DNA of 64,000 nt from Chryseobacterium sp. ZHDP1 (GCF_018603435.1 NZ_CP075682.1:3534001-3598000); one strand, 5' to 3'. Shown: positions 1 through 8,025, counted from the stretch's first letter. The notes: generated from the sequence alone by a model not told the origin. A program made the numbers and translations.

Positions 1-2
1 TT

Positions 3-1304
3 TTGGCCGGAATGATCAATCTCAATACAGTAAGCGAAGTAAAAGTGACAACCGCTTACAAAGACAGCAAACTGAGCAAAATTTTAGAGCTCGTTCAGAA
101 CGCAACCGCTCAAAAAGCCCCCACAGAATTATTCATCAGGAAATTTGCTAAAATCTACACTCCCATTGTTGTATTTCTTGCAATCGGAATTACATTTATA
201 CCTTATTTATTTGTAGAAGAGTATCAGTTCAGAGCGTGGCTGTACAGAGCCTTAGTTTTCCTTGTGATCTCCTGTCCGTGTGCGTTGGTGATTTCTATTC
301 CTTTGGGGTATTTCGGAGGAATCGGAGCAGGAAGCCGAAACGGAATTTTATTCAAAGGAAGCAATTTCTTAGATATTCTTGCAAATGTTCAGAATGTAGT
401 CATGGATAAAACCGGAACCATGACGGAAGGAGTGTTCAAAGTACAGGAAGTTAATTTTAATGATGAATGTAATACCGATGAAATCTTAAAACTCGTTAAT
501 GCTCTGGAAAGTAAAAGCTCACATCCTGTAGCAACGGCTATTCATGAATATGTAGGAGAAGTCGATCACTCAATTCTGTTGGAAAATGCAGAAGAAATTG
601 CGGGTTATGGCTTAAAGGCAGTTATCAATGGAAAAGAGCTGCTGGTCGGGAACTTTAAACTGATGGATAAATTCAACATCAGATATGATATTCAGACTGA
701 AAATATTGTGTATACTTTAATAGCGGTTGCGTATGACAACAAGTTTGTCGGGTATTTAACAATTGCAGATTCTGTTAAAGCAGATGCACAATTAACCATT
801 AATAAATTAAAATCTTTAGGAGTAAAAACCACAATGCTCAGCGGAGATAAATCCTCAGTCGTGAAACACGTTGCCGATATTTTAGGCATTCAGAATGCTT
901 ACGGAGATCTGCTTCCCGAAGACAAAGTGAATAAAGTAAAGGAAATAAAAGCAAAAAATCAAACCGTTGTTTTTGTAGGAGACGGAGTGAATGATGCTCC
1001 CGTTGTCGCGCTAAGTGATGTCGGAATTGCAATGGGCGGATTGGGAAGTGATGCGACGATTGAAACTGCCGACGTTGTCATTCAGGATGATATGCCGAGT
1101 AAAATCCCGATGGCAATCAACATTGGAAAGCAGACAAAGAAAATTGTGTGGCAAAATATCATTCTGGCATTTTCCATCAAAGCCGTTGTTCTTATTCTTG
1201 GAGCCGGAGGTTTGGCAACCATGTGGGAAGCCGTTTTCGCTGATGTCGGAGTCGCTTTACTCGCTATCCTGAATGCCGTGAGAATTCAACGGATGAGGTT
1301 TTAA
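3..1304 (+). CDS. Heavy-metal P1B-type ATPase (Zn/Cd/Pb class), C-terminal part, 5' truncated by window edge
   Basis: This is the C-terminal 433 residues of a cation-exporting P-type ATPase of the inner membrane; the reading frame is open to the window edge, so the true start lies upstream. Visible motifs are the membrane CPC ion-binding motif (residues 91-93 of the fragment), the phosphorylation motif DKTGTMT (D135), the HP motif of the nucleotide-binding domain (SSHPVA, about 172-177) and the hinge GDGVNDAP. CPC followed by ALVISIP, and the last two helices carrying a Lys (SIKAVV) and an Asp (FADVG), fit the P1B-2 group for Zn2+/Cd2+/Pb2+ rather than the Cu+ group. It lies just upstream of a locus of copper-related genes in the same direction, but about 445 non-coding bases separate them. 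Family is certain; metal specificity is inferred. Confidence 0.93.
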   Translation: MAGMINLNTVSEVKVTTAYKDSKLSKILELVQNATAQKAPTELFIRKFAKIYTPIVVFLAIGITFIPYLFVEEYQFRAWLYRALVFLVISCPCALVISIPLGYFGGIGAGSRNGILFKGSNFLDILANVQNVVMDKTGTMTEGVFKVQEVNFNDECNTDEILKLVNALESKSSHPVATAIHEYVGEVDHSILLENAEEIAGYGLKAVINGKELLVGNFKLMDKFNIRYDIQTENIVYTLIAVAYDNKFVGYLTIADSVKADAQLTINKLKSLGVKTTMLSGDKSSVVKHVADILGIQNAYGDLLPEDKVNKVKEIKAKNQTVVFVGDGVNDAPVVALSDVGIAMGGLGSDATIETADVVIQDDMPSKIPMAINIGKQTKKIVWQNIILAFSIKAVVLILGAGGLATMWEAVFADVGVALLAILNAVRIQRMRF

Positions 1305-1698
1305 TAAGCCGGAAGAGGGAAGTAGGATGATAGAAACTTATTGTATTGCGAATATATTGTCAAAAAGCTGTTTAATCATCAATAGGAACGGGCTTTAGCC
1401 CGTTTACAAGGATGAATTTTTCAATCCGGCTTTAGCCAAAATTTATTTTTCTCCTACAGGTTACGCAGATTCTTTTTAGTCATCATAAAGTATCTTACTC
1501 ATCTGTGAAAAGCGTGGTTTTCGTGGTAAAACAATCAGTTTTATCAGCAAAATCTGCGGGAGAAAATATAAAGCTCTCGCAGATTATTAAGATTTCTAAT
1601 GCTTTAAATTATTTATCCAAAGCTTTGGAATCTAAGAAATCTTTGCGAAAATAAAGCGTACAATTAAAAACCATTACCAAAACTGACTTTCATCATAA
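1305..1698. other. Intergenic region with small palindromes, no gene seen
   Basis: No convincing ORF is visible between the ATPase and the next promoter. The stretch contains an 8-bp-arm palindrome AACGGGCT-TT-AGCCCGTT at 1387-1404, followed by a related half (CCGGCTTTAGCC) near 1426-1437, and an imperfect 12-bp inverted repeat AATCTGCGGGAG/CTCTCGCAGATT at 1551-1562 and 1574-1585. These look like dispersed intergenic repeat elements rather than a single terminator. Confidence 0.6.
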
Positions 1699-1732
1699 TT
1701 TGCCTTTAAACAAAATTTCAGTAGTATATTTG
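1699..1732 (+). promoter_or_regulatory. Bacteroidota-type promoter for the first GKCY-motif gene
   Basis: TTTG at 1699-1702 and TATATTTG (TAnnTTTG consensus) at 1725-1732, with a 22-bp spacer. The expected transcription start is about 7 bp downstream, giving a leader of only about 11 nt before the TTG start at 1750. Confidence 0.6.
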
Positions 1733-1749
1733 TAGAGTAGAATATCGCA

Positions 1750-2112
1750 TTGAAGTTTTTCGTTTCCATATTTATCATTTTTACGATTGCATTACGTCCC
1801 GTTTTGCCTTTGATTAATTACGCCGTTAATTATGACTACATCGTAAAAAACCTTTGCGAAAACAGAAACATTCCACAATCTACCTGCAAAGGAAAATGCT
1901 ACGTTGCCAAAGAACTGGCAAAAACAGAAAAACAGTCCAATAACAATCAGACAGTGAAAATTTCAGGAATTGATGTTTTTATCTCCCATGAAATTCTTTT
2001 CTTTTCGGTGAGCAATCAGTTTGATGTTTCAAACAAAAAATCAGATTCGAGATATATCAATTTCCATACTTCAGAATATTTCTCCAGAATATTCCATCCT
2101 CCTTTAGTTTAA
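1750..2112 (+). CDS. Small Cys-rich envelope protein with CxGKCY motif (paralogue 1)
   Basis: This is a 120-residue protein I do not recognise by name. It begins at TTG: an in-frame TAG lies at 1738-1740 and no ATG follows before the conserved region. The N-terminus is hydrophobic (residues 1-22, with an RPVLPL motif at 16-21), followed by NYAVNYDYI (23-31) and three cysteines at 36, 46 and 50 in the pattern C-x9-C-x-GKCY. The C-terminus ends in a FHPPLV-type tail. The gene at 4231 encodes a gap-free paralogue over the first 60 residues with all three cysteines in identical positions. Its neighbours are YHS, SCO1 and MbnP/MbnH genes, so metal binding or a role in copper handling is likely, but this is inference from context and the cysteines. 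Confidence 0.75.
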   Translation: MKFFVSIFIIFTIALRPVLPLINYAVNYDYIVKNLCENRNIPQSTCKGKCYVAKELAKTEKQSNNNQTVKISGIDVFISHEILFFSVSNQFDVSNKKSDSRYINFHTSEYFSRIFHPPLV

Positions 2113-2498
2113 TATTATTTTCAGGTAATTCTTTAACTGAATTAATAGTGAATAAAGTTTCTAGCTATCATTCGCTAAGTGTTTAGTTTATGCTGAGCTT
2201 GTCGAAGTACCTTCACGAACTTAAAAAGAAGTTACTATTCAAAAGCTCTTATAAACTCTGCGTTAAAATTAAGCAATATATGACTGTCCGTAATTTGTCA
2301 TCATTAAAATCTTTGGGTTCTTTGCTAAGTAGAACGCCTTTGCGAACTTAAAAACAGTTAGTAGTTAAAATAAACTTTGCGGACCTTTGCGTTTAAATTA
2401 AGCATTATGATTAATTAAGGATAAAGCAAGAAATTCATCAGTAAGTTTAGTTAAGAAATCAATCCATTCAAACATTATTAATTTCAATGTAAACAAAA
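2113..2498. other. Intergenic region with degenerate dispersed repeats
   Basis: No gene is visible. The region holds one arm of a dispersed element (TGCTGAGCTTGTCGAAGT, 2191-2208) that recurs at about 22573-22590. It also carries loosely repeated blocks of the form CGAACTTAAAAA...AACT(C/T)TGCG...TTAAATTAAGCA, seen twice between about 2216 and 2406. It probably consists of decayed intergenic repeats. No TAnnTTTG promoter was recognised for the YHS gene downstream. Confidence 0.5.
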
Positions 2499-2774
2499 AT
2501 GAAATCAAAACTTATTTTAACAGCATTATTGTCTGTTTCATTAATGGCATGTGCACAGGAAACCCCTAAAGTAAAGCATAAAAAAGCAAAAACAACCGCA
2601 AATTCCGGAACAAAAACAGTGAAATTTGCCAATGCAGTAGATCCCATCTGCAATATGCCCACTGAAGCCGATATGAAAGATACGGCAGTCTATAAAAATA
2701 AAACGTACGGTTTTTGCAGTGCTTACTGTAAAGACGAATTCAAAAAGAATCCTGAGAAATATGCCAAAAAATAA
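2499..2774 (+). CDS. YHS-domain lipoprotein
   Basis: This is a 91-residue exported lipoprotein. The signal peptide ends in a lipobox, LMAC, with Cys18 as the lipidated residue, followed by a Lys-rich linker. Residues 48-88 form a YHS domain: DPICNMP with Cys51, then YGFCSAYCKDEF with Cys73 and Cys77, and KNPEKY. YHS domains are small metal-associated modules found in copper and heavy-metal ATPases and related proteins. The gene overlaps the SCO1 gene by 14 bp, so the two are translationally coupled. Its role is probably periplasmic copper or other metal binding; the ligand is not known from sequence. Confidence 0.85.
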   Translation: MKSKLILTALLSVSLMACAQETPKVKHKKAKTTANSGTKTVKFANAVDPICNMPTEADMKDTAVYKNKTYGFCSAYCKDEFKKNPEKYAKK

Positions 2775-3441
2775 AAAGACCAGCAATTCCAAAAGCAAAG
2801 TAATCGTTCCGATTGTAATTATTGCTCTGCTTTTTGTGGGAATCGGTGTCGGAATGGGATATTTCAAAAAGAATCTGTACACCGTAATGAAAGTTCCGGA
2901 TTTCAAATTGACCGATCAGAACAACAAAACCATCACCAATAAAGATATGCTCGGAAAAGTCTATCTGGTAGAATTTTTCTTCAGCAGATGCCCTACGATC
3001 TGTCCGGTGATGAATACCAACATGAGAGCCATTGAAGATGAAATCAACAATCCCGGTTTCGGAATCATCTCCATAAGCATCGATCCGGAAAATGATACCC
3101 CGCAAACGTTAAAAGAACACGCCGACAGAATCGGGGTAAAATCACCGAACTGGCATTTTCTTACCGGAGACAGAGACTATATCGGGAAACTGGCATATCA
3201 GTTCAATATCTATGTCGGAGATAAGGAAGATGAAAGTGAAAACCTGAATCACAGCGGAATGATTGCCCTTGTGGATAAAGAAGGAAATATCCGTTGCCGT
3301 TATAATAAAGACAATATGCCGATTTTATATTATTCGGGATTAAACTATGGAGATCCGGAAGGAAAAACGCCGAAGCTTACCGGAAAATACCATCCCGACA
3401 GAGAAATATTGATAGAGGATATTAAGAAATTGTTAAAATAG
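2761..3441 (+). CDS. SCO1/SenC family copper chaperone
   Basis: This 226-residue protein has one N-terminal membrane anchor (about 14-34) and a thioredoxin-like periplasmic domain. The SCO copper-binding residues are present: CPTIC (Cys77 and Cys81) and His164 in NHSGM. SCO proteins deliver copper to the CuA site of cytochrome c oxidase or act as thiol oxidoreductases. The start at ATG 2761 is chosen because it gives the compact anchor typical of the family; an upstream in-frame start would lie deep inside the YHS gene. It is cotranscribed with the YHS gene (14-bp overlap) and followed by superoxide dismutase, which supports a role in envelope redox and copper handling. Confidence 0.93.
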   Translation: MPKNKKTSNSKSKVIVPIVIIALLFVGIGVGMGYFKKNLYTVMKVPDFKLTDQNNKTITNKDMLGKVYLVEFFFSRCPTICPVMNTNMRAIEDEINNPGFGIISISIDPENDTPQTLKEHADRIGVKSPNWHFLTGDRDYIGKLAYQFNIYVGDKEDESENLNHSGMIALVDKEGNIRCRYNKDNMPILYYSGLNYGDPEGKTPKLTGKYHPDREILIEDIKKLLK

Positions 3442-3551
3442 AGATTTGGAAGATGGAAGTTAGAGGCTGGAAGTTTTATGGAGTATGTAAAGAACTTCAG
3501 GCTTCCATCACCCATCTCCCAGCCAAAATAAACCACAAAAAACAAAACGTT

Positions 3552-4226
3552 ATGAAGATTTTGAAAGTAGCTGCCCTGAGTGCAGTTTTTGCAGCGCAGT
3601 TTGCGTTTGCACAGTTTAAGCAGACACCGTTGCCGTATGCTTACAATGCGTTGGAAGGAAATATTGACGCACAGACAATGGAAATTCATTATTCCAAACA
3701 CGCAGCAGCCTATGTTGCGAACCTGAATAAGGCAATCGCAGGAACGCCGCAGGAAAAACAGACCTTATTCGAAATCATGTCGAATGCCTCAAAATTACCG
3801 GCTGCCGTAAGAAATAACGCAGGAGGACATTACAATCACGAATTGTTCTGGACCGTTTTAACCCCGGAAAAAAATACACAGCCTTCTGTAAAACTGGCAA
3901 AAGCAATCAACGAAACATTCGGAAGCATGGATGCTTTTAAAGCAAAGATGGCAAAAGCCGGAGCCGACCGTTTCGGGTCAGGATGGGCATGGCTTTCTGT
4001 GGATAAGAGCGGAAAATTATTTGTTTCCTCAACACCCAATCAGGATAACCCTTTAATGGATGTTGTAGAAGAAAAAGGAACCCCTATTTTCGGGATCGAT
4101 GTTTGGGAACACGCGTATTACCTGAAATATCAGAACAAAAGAGCAGATTATTTAACGGCGATCTGGAACGTAACCAACTGGAAAGAAATCAGCAGAAGAT
4201 ACGAAGAAGCCATCAGCAAAAAATAA
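3552..4226 (+). CDS. Exported superoxide dismutase, Mn-type Fe/Mn family
   Basis: This 224-residue enzyme converts superoxide to hydrogen peroxide and oxygen. The metal ligands of the family are visible: His46 (MEIHYSKH), His96 (HYNHELFW), Asp183 and His187 (DVWEHAYY). [10 protein letters not shown] and the Gln in NQDNPL favour manganese over iron. The start at ATG 3552 is chosen because it yields a clean signal peptide ([20 protein letters not shown], cleavage near residue 20); the longer frame from 3453 adds 33 residues that would hide it. An exported SOD differs from the usual cytosolic copy and fits the surrounding envelope metal/redox genes. The following gene starts 4 bp after its stop. 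Confidence 0.93.
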   Translation: MKILKVAALSAVFAAQFAFAQFKQTPLPYAYNALEGNIDAQTMEIHYSKHAAAYVANLNKAIAGTPQEKQTLFEIMSNASKLPAAVRNNAGGHYNHELFWTVLTPEKNTQPSVKLAKAINETFGSMDAFKAKMAKAGADRFGSGWAWLSVDKSGKLFVSSTPNQDNPLMDVVEEKGTPIFGIDVWEHAYYLKYQNKRADYLTAIWNVTNWKEISRRYEEAISKK

Positions 4227-4230
4227 TCCA

Positions 4231-4599
4231 ATGAACTTAATTTGCAGCATATTTCTTACCTTATTTGTGGTATTCAGACCTCTGGTGCCATTGGTGGAAT
4301 ATGCTGTAAATTATCATTACATCTCCGAAGTATTATGTGTCAACAAAAGCAATCCCGAAATTCACTGTAACGGAAAATGTTATCTGAGCAAGGAGATTGC
4401 GAAAACCAATGACACCGATTCTTCCCCTTTAAACAAAACAAAAAATTCAGGACAGAAACTCCTTGATATATATCTTCTTCCTGAAATCACCAAAATCCAT
4501 ACAGCAGAAAGCGCATTCTTTTCAAACGCTCACTTTCTGTACGAAACCGCGTATTCCTTTCTGTTTTTAAAACCTATTTTCAGACCACCGGTTTTTTAG
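4231..4599 (+). CDS. Small Cys-rich envelope protein with CxGKCY motif (paralogue 2)
   Basis: This 122-residue protein is paralogous to the product of 1750-2112. It shares the hydrophobic N-terminus, RPLVPL (16-21), EYAVNYHYI (23-31), cysteines at 36, 46 and 50 (C-x9-C-x-GKCY), KEIAKT and a C-terminal IFRPPVF. The middle region differs. It begins 4 bp after the SOD stop and is therefore almost certainly cotranscribed with it. I know no assigned function; conserved cysteines and the copper-gene context suggest metal or thiol chemistry at the envelope. Confidence 0.78.
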   Translation: MNLICSIFLTLFVVFRPLVPLVEYAVNYHYISEVLCVNKSNPEIHCNGKCYLSKEIAKTNDTDSSPLNKTKNSGQKLLDIYLLPEITKIHTAESAFFSNAHFLYETAYSFLFLKPIFRPPVF

Positions 4600-4616
4600 T
4601 GCATCATTTTATCATT

Positions 4617-4748
4617 TTGGGCGATCCCCTTTCCCTGGCTTTTCCCGCTGCACGGGTCGGGCTGTCCGCTACTATCTTTTTTTAGATTCTTCCATTCGTC
4701 AGAATCCAAAAAAAGGATAACCGCTTCCATCCCTATCGCGATGGGGCA
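4617..4748. repeat. Dispersed intergenic element of Bacteroidota type
   Basis: A GC-richer block in an AT-rich intergenic stretch, running from GGGCGATCCCCTTTCC through GTCGGGCTGTCCGCTA and an AT-rich centre to GGATAACCGCTTCCATCCC. Similar blocks are recalled by me as common between genes in Flavobacteriia genomes. Only one copy is present in this window, so the repeat status rests on that recollection. Confidence 0.45.
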
Positions 4749-4780
4749 TATCAATATATTTTATCACTAAAAAATCAACA

Positions 4781-5608
4781 ATGAAAATCCATAAATTTTT
4801 ATCACTATTCTTTATTGCCCTTACTTTATTCACCCTTTCATCATGCCGAACTAGCGACGAAGATGAGGCAGCAGATTCCATTCCCGGAAACCTTCAGTTG
4901 AAATTCGAAAACGGATTCAATAATTTGGGAGACATCGTTTTAAACCAAACCACACAAACTTCCGTTACCGGACAAAAACACCAGTTTTCAACCCTGAAAT
5001 ATGTCATCAGCAACATCACTTTAATCGATGAAAACGGAGGAGAATTCAAATACCATTACAACGATCCCGACAACGGAGCCTTTATAATAGATCAGGTAGA
5101 AGCTGTTGCCGGAATCAATTACATCAACCTGAAAGAAATTCCTAAAAACAATTACAAAAAAGTAAGAATCGGTTTAGGCATCAGTCAGTCCGCTTATCTT
5201 TTGGGACAAAGCGGACAGGGCGTTTTCTGGCAGAAAGCAAAAACCGCAGGAATGGCTTGGTCTTGGGCTGCAGGATACATCTTCACAAAACTCGAAGGAA
5301 AATACGGAACCTCTTCAGCCACTACAGAATTCATGAACCACTGTGGAAACATGGGCAATACTTCAGCAAACAACACCGCAGATCTTTACCGTGAAATTAC
5401 CCTTGATTTTCCTACAACGGCGAGAGTATCAAAAGAAATAACCCCTTCCGTTCATATTTTGGCAGATCTTAATCAATATTTAAGTGGACAAACTGCTTTA
5501 ACATTGGACAGTTCCAATGAGATGGCAATGGGATCAAACCAGCATCTGGTGAATGTGACGAACAATATTTCAAAAATGTTTAAAGTAGACCACGTTCACA
5601 ATGATTAA
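4781..5608 (+). CDS. mbnP: MbnP-like copper-binding lipoprotein
   Basis: This 275-residue lipoprotein has lipobox LSSC with Cys22. The body matches the MbnP-like family: LKYVISNITL (72-81), a GMAWSWAAGYIF block (157-168) with Trp160 and Trp162, KLEG, a MNHCG motif (185-189), and a His-rich end (DHVHND). In the methanotroph system the partner MbnH oxidises one Trp of MbnP to kynurenine, creating a copper site. That the same happens here is inference from family and context. The next gene encodes the di-heme partner and overlaps by 8 bp. No methanobactin precursor is present nearby, so this belongs to the MbnPH pairs found outside methanobactin loci. Confidence 0.82.
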   Translation: MKIHKFLSLFFIALTLFTLSSCRTSDEDEAADSIPGNLQLKFENGFNNLGDIVLNQTTQTSVTGQKHQFSTLKYVISNITLIDENGGEFKYHYNDPDNGAFIIDQVEAVAGINYINLKEIPKNNYKKVRIGLGISQSAYLLGQSGQGVFWQKAKTAGMAWSWAAGYIFTKLEGKYGTSSATTEFMNHCGNMGNTSANNTADLYREITLDFPTTARVSKEITPSVHILADLNQYLSGQTALTLDSSNEMAMGSNQHLVNVTNNISKMFKVDHVHND

Positions 5609-6677
5609 TTGTTTTCAGCAATCCAAAAGAGGGCAATCCGGCTCTCTTTGGATTTTCCTATTTTTTCTGGCTTTTGCATTAACTTCCTGCACAAGTGATG
5701 AGGTTATTGAACCTTTGCCAAAAGATGAAGCCTATCGTCTCGACAAACCTGCGGGTTTTCCGGACATCACTTTCGACGTTACAGGAAATCCGGTCACGGT
5801 GAATGGAGTAGCACTGGGGAAAAAACTCTTTTACGAAGGAAAATTATCCAGAAATAATACCATCTCATGTGGATTCTGCCATATTCAGGAATATGCTTTT
5901 ACGCACCACGGTCACACCGTAAGTCATGGAATCGATGACAGATTAGGCATCCGAAATGCACCGCCGATACAGAATATGGCATTTCTGAAAAATTATACAT
6001 GGGACGGAGTCAGTCACAATCTGGATGAAAGATCTCTGGTTCCCATCACCACAGATTTTGAGATGGACAGCTCTCTTCCTGAAGCCGTAGGAAAATTAAA
6101 TGCCGATGCAAATTACAAGAAAATGTTTAAAGCCGCATTCGGGGACGAAAACATAACCGGTGAAAAAATTCTCAAAGCCATTTCGCAGTTTATGGCAACC
6201 AAGATTTCCGCCGATTCAAAGTACGACAGGATGAAAAAAGGAACAGAAGTATTTTCAGCAGAAGAAAATCAGGGAATGGCTCTGTTTCAGAATAAATGCG
6301 CATCTTGTCATTCGGGAGATTTATTTACCGATGAAAGTTATCGGAATACGGGAATGTATTACAATACACAATTTGGCGACAGAGGAAGATATCGAGTAAC
6401 ACTTGATTGGAATGACAATATGAAATTTCGGGTTCCAAGTCTCAGAAATGTAGAATATACCGCTCCGTATATGCACGATGGAAGATTTTACAGTTTAGAA
6501 GCAGTCATGAATTTTTATTCTGAAAATGTAGAAAACCAGCCTAATCTCGATCCGTTGCTGAAACAAAACGGGCACCTCGGAATTCCTATGACGGCTTCTG
6601 AAAAACAGAACATTATCACATTTCTGAAAACGTTAAGCGATAAAAATTTTATAACCAACCCAAAATTTGCAGAATAA
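5601..6677 (+). CDS. mbnH: Di-heme cytochrome c peroxidase / MbnH-MauG family lipoprotein
   Basis: This 358-residue protein has a lipoprotein signal (LTSC, Cys30) and two c-type heme motifs, CGFCH (90-94) and CASCH (233-237), with the conserved SLRNVEYTAPYMHDGR region (280-295) of bacterial di-heme peroxidases. It begins inside the end of the mbnP gene (8-bp overlap), which marks it as the MbnH partner: a MauG-like enzyme that modifies a Trp of MbnP with peroxide. Ordinary cytochrome c peroxidase activity cannot be excluded from sequence, since the residue that ligates the high-potential heme is not clear to me. It acts in the periplasm or anchored to the membrane. Confidence 0.87.
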   Translation: MINCFQQSKRGQSGSLWIFLFFLAFALTSCTSDEVIEPLPKDEAYRLDKPAGFPDITFDVTGNPVTVNGVALGKKLFYEGKLSRNNTISCGFCHIQEYAFTHHGHTVSHGIDDRLGIRNAPPIQNMAFLKNYTWDGVSHNLDERSLVPITTDFEMDSSLPEAVGKLNADANYKKMFKAAFGDENITGEKILKAISQFMATKISADSKYDRMKKGTEVFSAEENQGMALFQNKCASCHSGDLFTDESYRNTGMYYNTQFGDRGRYRVTLDWNDNMKFRVPSLRNVEYTAPYMHDGRFYSLEAVMNFYSENVENQPNLDPLLKQNGHLGIPMTASEKQNIITFLKTLSDKNFITNPKFAE

Positions 6678-6684
6678 TAAAATT

Positions 6685-7626
6685 ATGAAGAAGGTATTTT
6701 TAACATTGGGTTTAGCCGGATGCTTTTTTAGTCAGGCAAAAGAAATCCGCGACAGTTTATTTATTCCAAAAGAATTTAATCCAATTATATTTGATGATTG
6801 CGATGCGTGTGGCTGCGCCGCAGGAAACGGATCTTCCGGTTTTGAATCTTTACTAAATCCTCAGTTTATCGGCGTTAAATATTTTGCACAACATTACAGA
6901 GCCAAAGAAAATTTATTCGTCAATGATCTTACGCAGGATCAGTATTTCAATACGCTTCAGCTTTGGGGAAAAATTCCGCTTGCTAAAAATGTAAGTGTGT
7001 ATGCAAGTATTCCGTTTCAGTTTCACACCAAGAAAACATTACAGGGAGATATAAAAATTGAAGGAATCGGGGATGCGAATGTGATGGGAATCTACCAGAT
7101 TATCGATTCCAAAGATTCTTCCCATCAACTGAACGGAGGTTTCGGTGTGAAAATTCCGATCGGAAAGTTTGATGAAAAAGGAATCACCGGAGTAAATCCC
7201 AGTTTTCAGCTCGGAACAGGAAGCTGGGATTATCAGATGGTTCTGAATTATAAATTTCAGAAAGATAAACTGGCAGTGCTGCTGAACACCGATTATACTT
7301 TAAAAACAGAAAACAAAAAACATTACCGTTTCGGTAACCAGTGGAATTATGCAGCGACAGGATTTTACAGACTCTGGAAAAATGAAAACAGTATTTTATC
7401 CGGAAAATTCGGAATGCAGGGGGAAGTCTTCGACTGGAACAGACAGTTTGGAGAAGTAATGCCTAAAACCGCCGGAAGCGCTTTATACGGAAAGCTGGGT
7501 TTTGAAGCCTCTTACAAAAAATTCAGTTTGGGAAGTGAAGTAATGCTTCCTGCTTACACAAATCTTGCCGGAGGAGATATCGAAGCCAAATCCCGATTCA
7601 GCGTTTTCGTGAATTTCGGAATATAA
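6685..7626 (+). CDS. Outer-membrane beta-barrel protein with N-terminal CxxCxC motif, third gene of the mbnPH-type operon
   Basis: This 313-residue protein has a signal peptide (about 1-18) and alternating aromatic/polar strands throughout, ending in FSVFVNFGI as expected for an outer-membrane barrel. A Cys cluster DDCDACGCAAG lies at 37-47 (Cys39, 42 and 44) just before the first strand, a plausible metal-binding tail. The start at ATG 6685 lies 7 bp after the mbnH stop and is preferred over an upstream TTG because it begins the signal peptide. The family is not named by me; position suggests an outer-membrane component of the MbnP/MbnH copper system. Confidence 0.75.
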   Translation: MKKVFLTLGLAGCFFSQAKEIRDSLFIPKEFNPIIFDDCDACGCAAGNGSSGFESLLNPQFIGVKYFAQHYRAKENLFVNDLTQDQYFNTLQLWGKIPLAKNVSVYASIPFQFHTKKTLQGDIKIEGIGDANVMGIYQIIDSKDSSHQLNGGFGVKIPIGKFDEKGITGVNPSFQLGTGSWDYQMVLNYKFQKDKLAVLLNTDYTLKTENKKHYRFGNQWNYAATGFYRLWKNENSILSGKFGMQGEVFDWNRQFGEVMPKTAGSALYGKLGFEASYKKFSLGSEVMLPAYTNLAGGDIEAKSRFSVFVNFGI

Positions 7627-7647
7627 CTTTAATATATAATTCTACCC

Positions 7648-7676
7648 AAAACCTTCATTGTACAGTGGAGGTTTTT
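7648..7676 (+). terminator. Rho-independent terminator after the copper operon
   Basis: AAAACCTTCA at 7648-7657 pairs with TGGAGGTTTT at 7666-7675 (one G-T wobble), with an 8-nt loop and a T-rich tail, 21 bp after the barrel gene. Confidence 0.7.
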
Positions 7677-7745
7677 CTTTTCTAAACTGTAGTAATTAAT
7701 ATTAAGAATGGGATGAAATAGATGGTTTTCTGCAAGATGAATAAA

Positions 7746-7776
7746 CAAAAAAGAGATCCAATAATGAATCTCTTTT
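7746..7776 (-). terminator. Terminator downstream of the tRNA-Glu pair
   Basis: On the minus strand AAAAGAGAT (7776-7768) pairs with ATCTCTTTT (7757-7749), followed by a T-rich run. It lies directly 3' of tRNA-Glu at 7778. Confidence 0.7.
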
Positions 7777-7777
7777 G

Positions 7778-7849
7778 TAGCCCGTAGGGGAATCGAACCC
7801 CTCTTACCAGAATGAAAATCTGAGGTCCTAACCGATAGACGAACGGGCC
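7778..7849 (-). tRNA. tRNA-Glu(TTC), copy 1
   Basis: A 72-nt cloverleaf on the minus strand: acceptor GGCCCGT/ACGGGCT with a G-U first pair, anticodon loop TTTTCAT giving TTC, and T-arm GGGGTTCGATTCCCC. CCA is not encoded. The sequence is identical to the copy at 7943-8014 over the whole gene. Confidence 0.95.
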
Positions 7850-7942
7850 ATCTAATTTCTGCGAATAATCGCAGGGTTAGTTTTTGTTTTTATAAGTTTC
7901 AACTCTTATTAATTACCAGGTTAGAGTAGTAATTAAGTTTTG

Positions 7943-8014
7943 TAGCCCGTAGGGGAATCGAACCCCTCTTACCAGAATGAAAATCTGAGGTCCTAACCGA
8001 TAGACGAACGGGCC
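7943..8014 (-). tRNA. tRNA-Glu(TTC), copy 2
   Basis: A second identical 72-nt tRNA-Glu with anticodon TTC. It starts 11 bp after the rpsT stop codon, so it is probably released by processing of the rpsT transcript. Confidence 0.95.
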
Positions 8015-8025
8015 AACTATACTTA

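Noticed and set aside
3..1304. P-type ATPase as the copper exporter of the adjacent copper locus
   Set aside because: CPC followed by ALVISIP and the Lys/Asp pair in the last helices fit the Zn/Cd/Pb group; a copper pump would carry a CPC-ALGLATP-like motif.
2541..2906. Minus-strand ORF opposite the YHS and SCO1 genes
   Set aside because: It is antisense to two well supported genes and reads as a compositional shadow without domain-like text.
4781..6677. Methanobactin biosynthesis cluster
   Set aside because: Only MbnP- and MbnH-like genes are present; no precursor peptide, MbnB/MbnC or exporter is visible.
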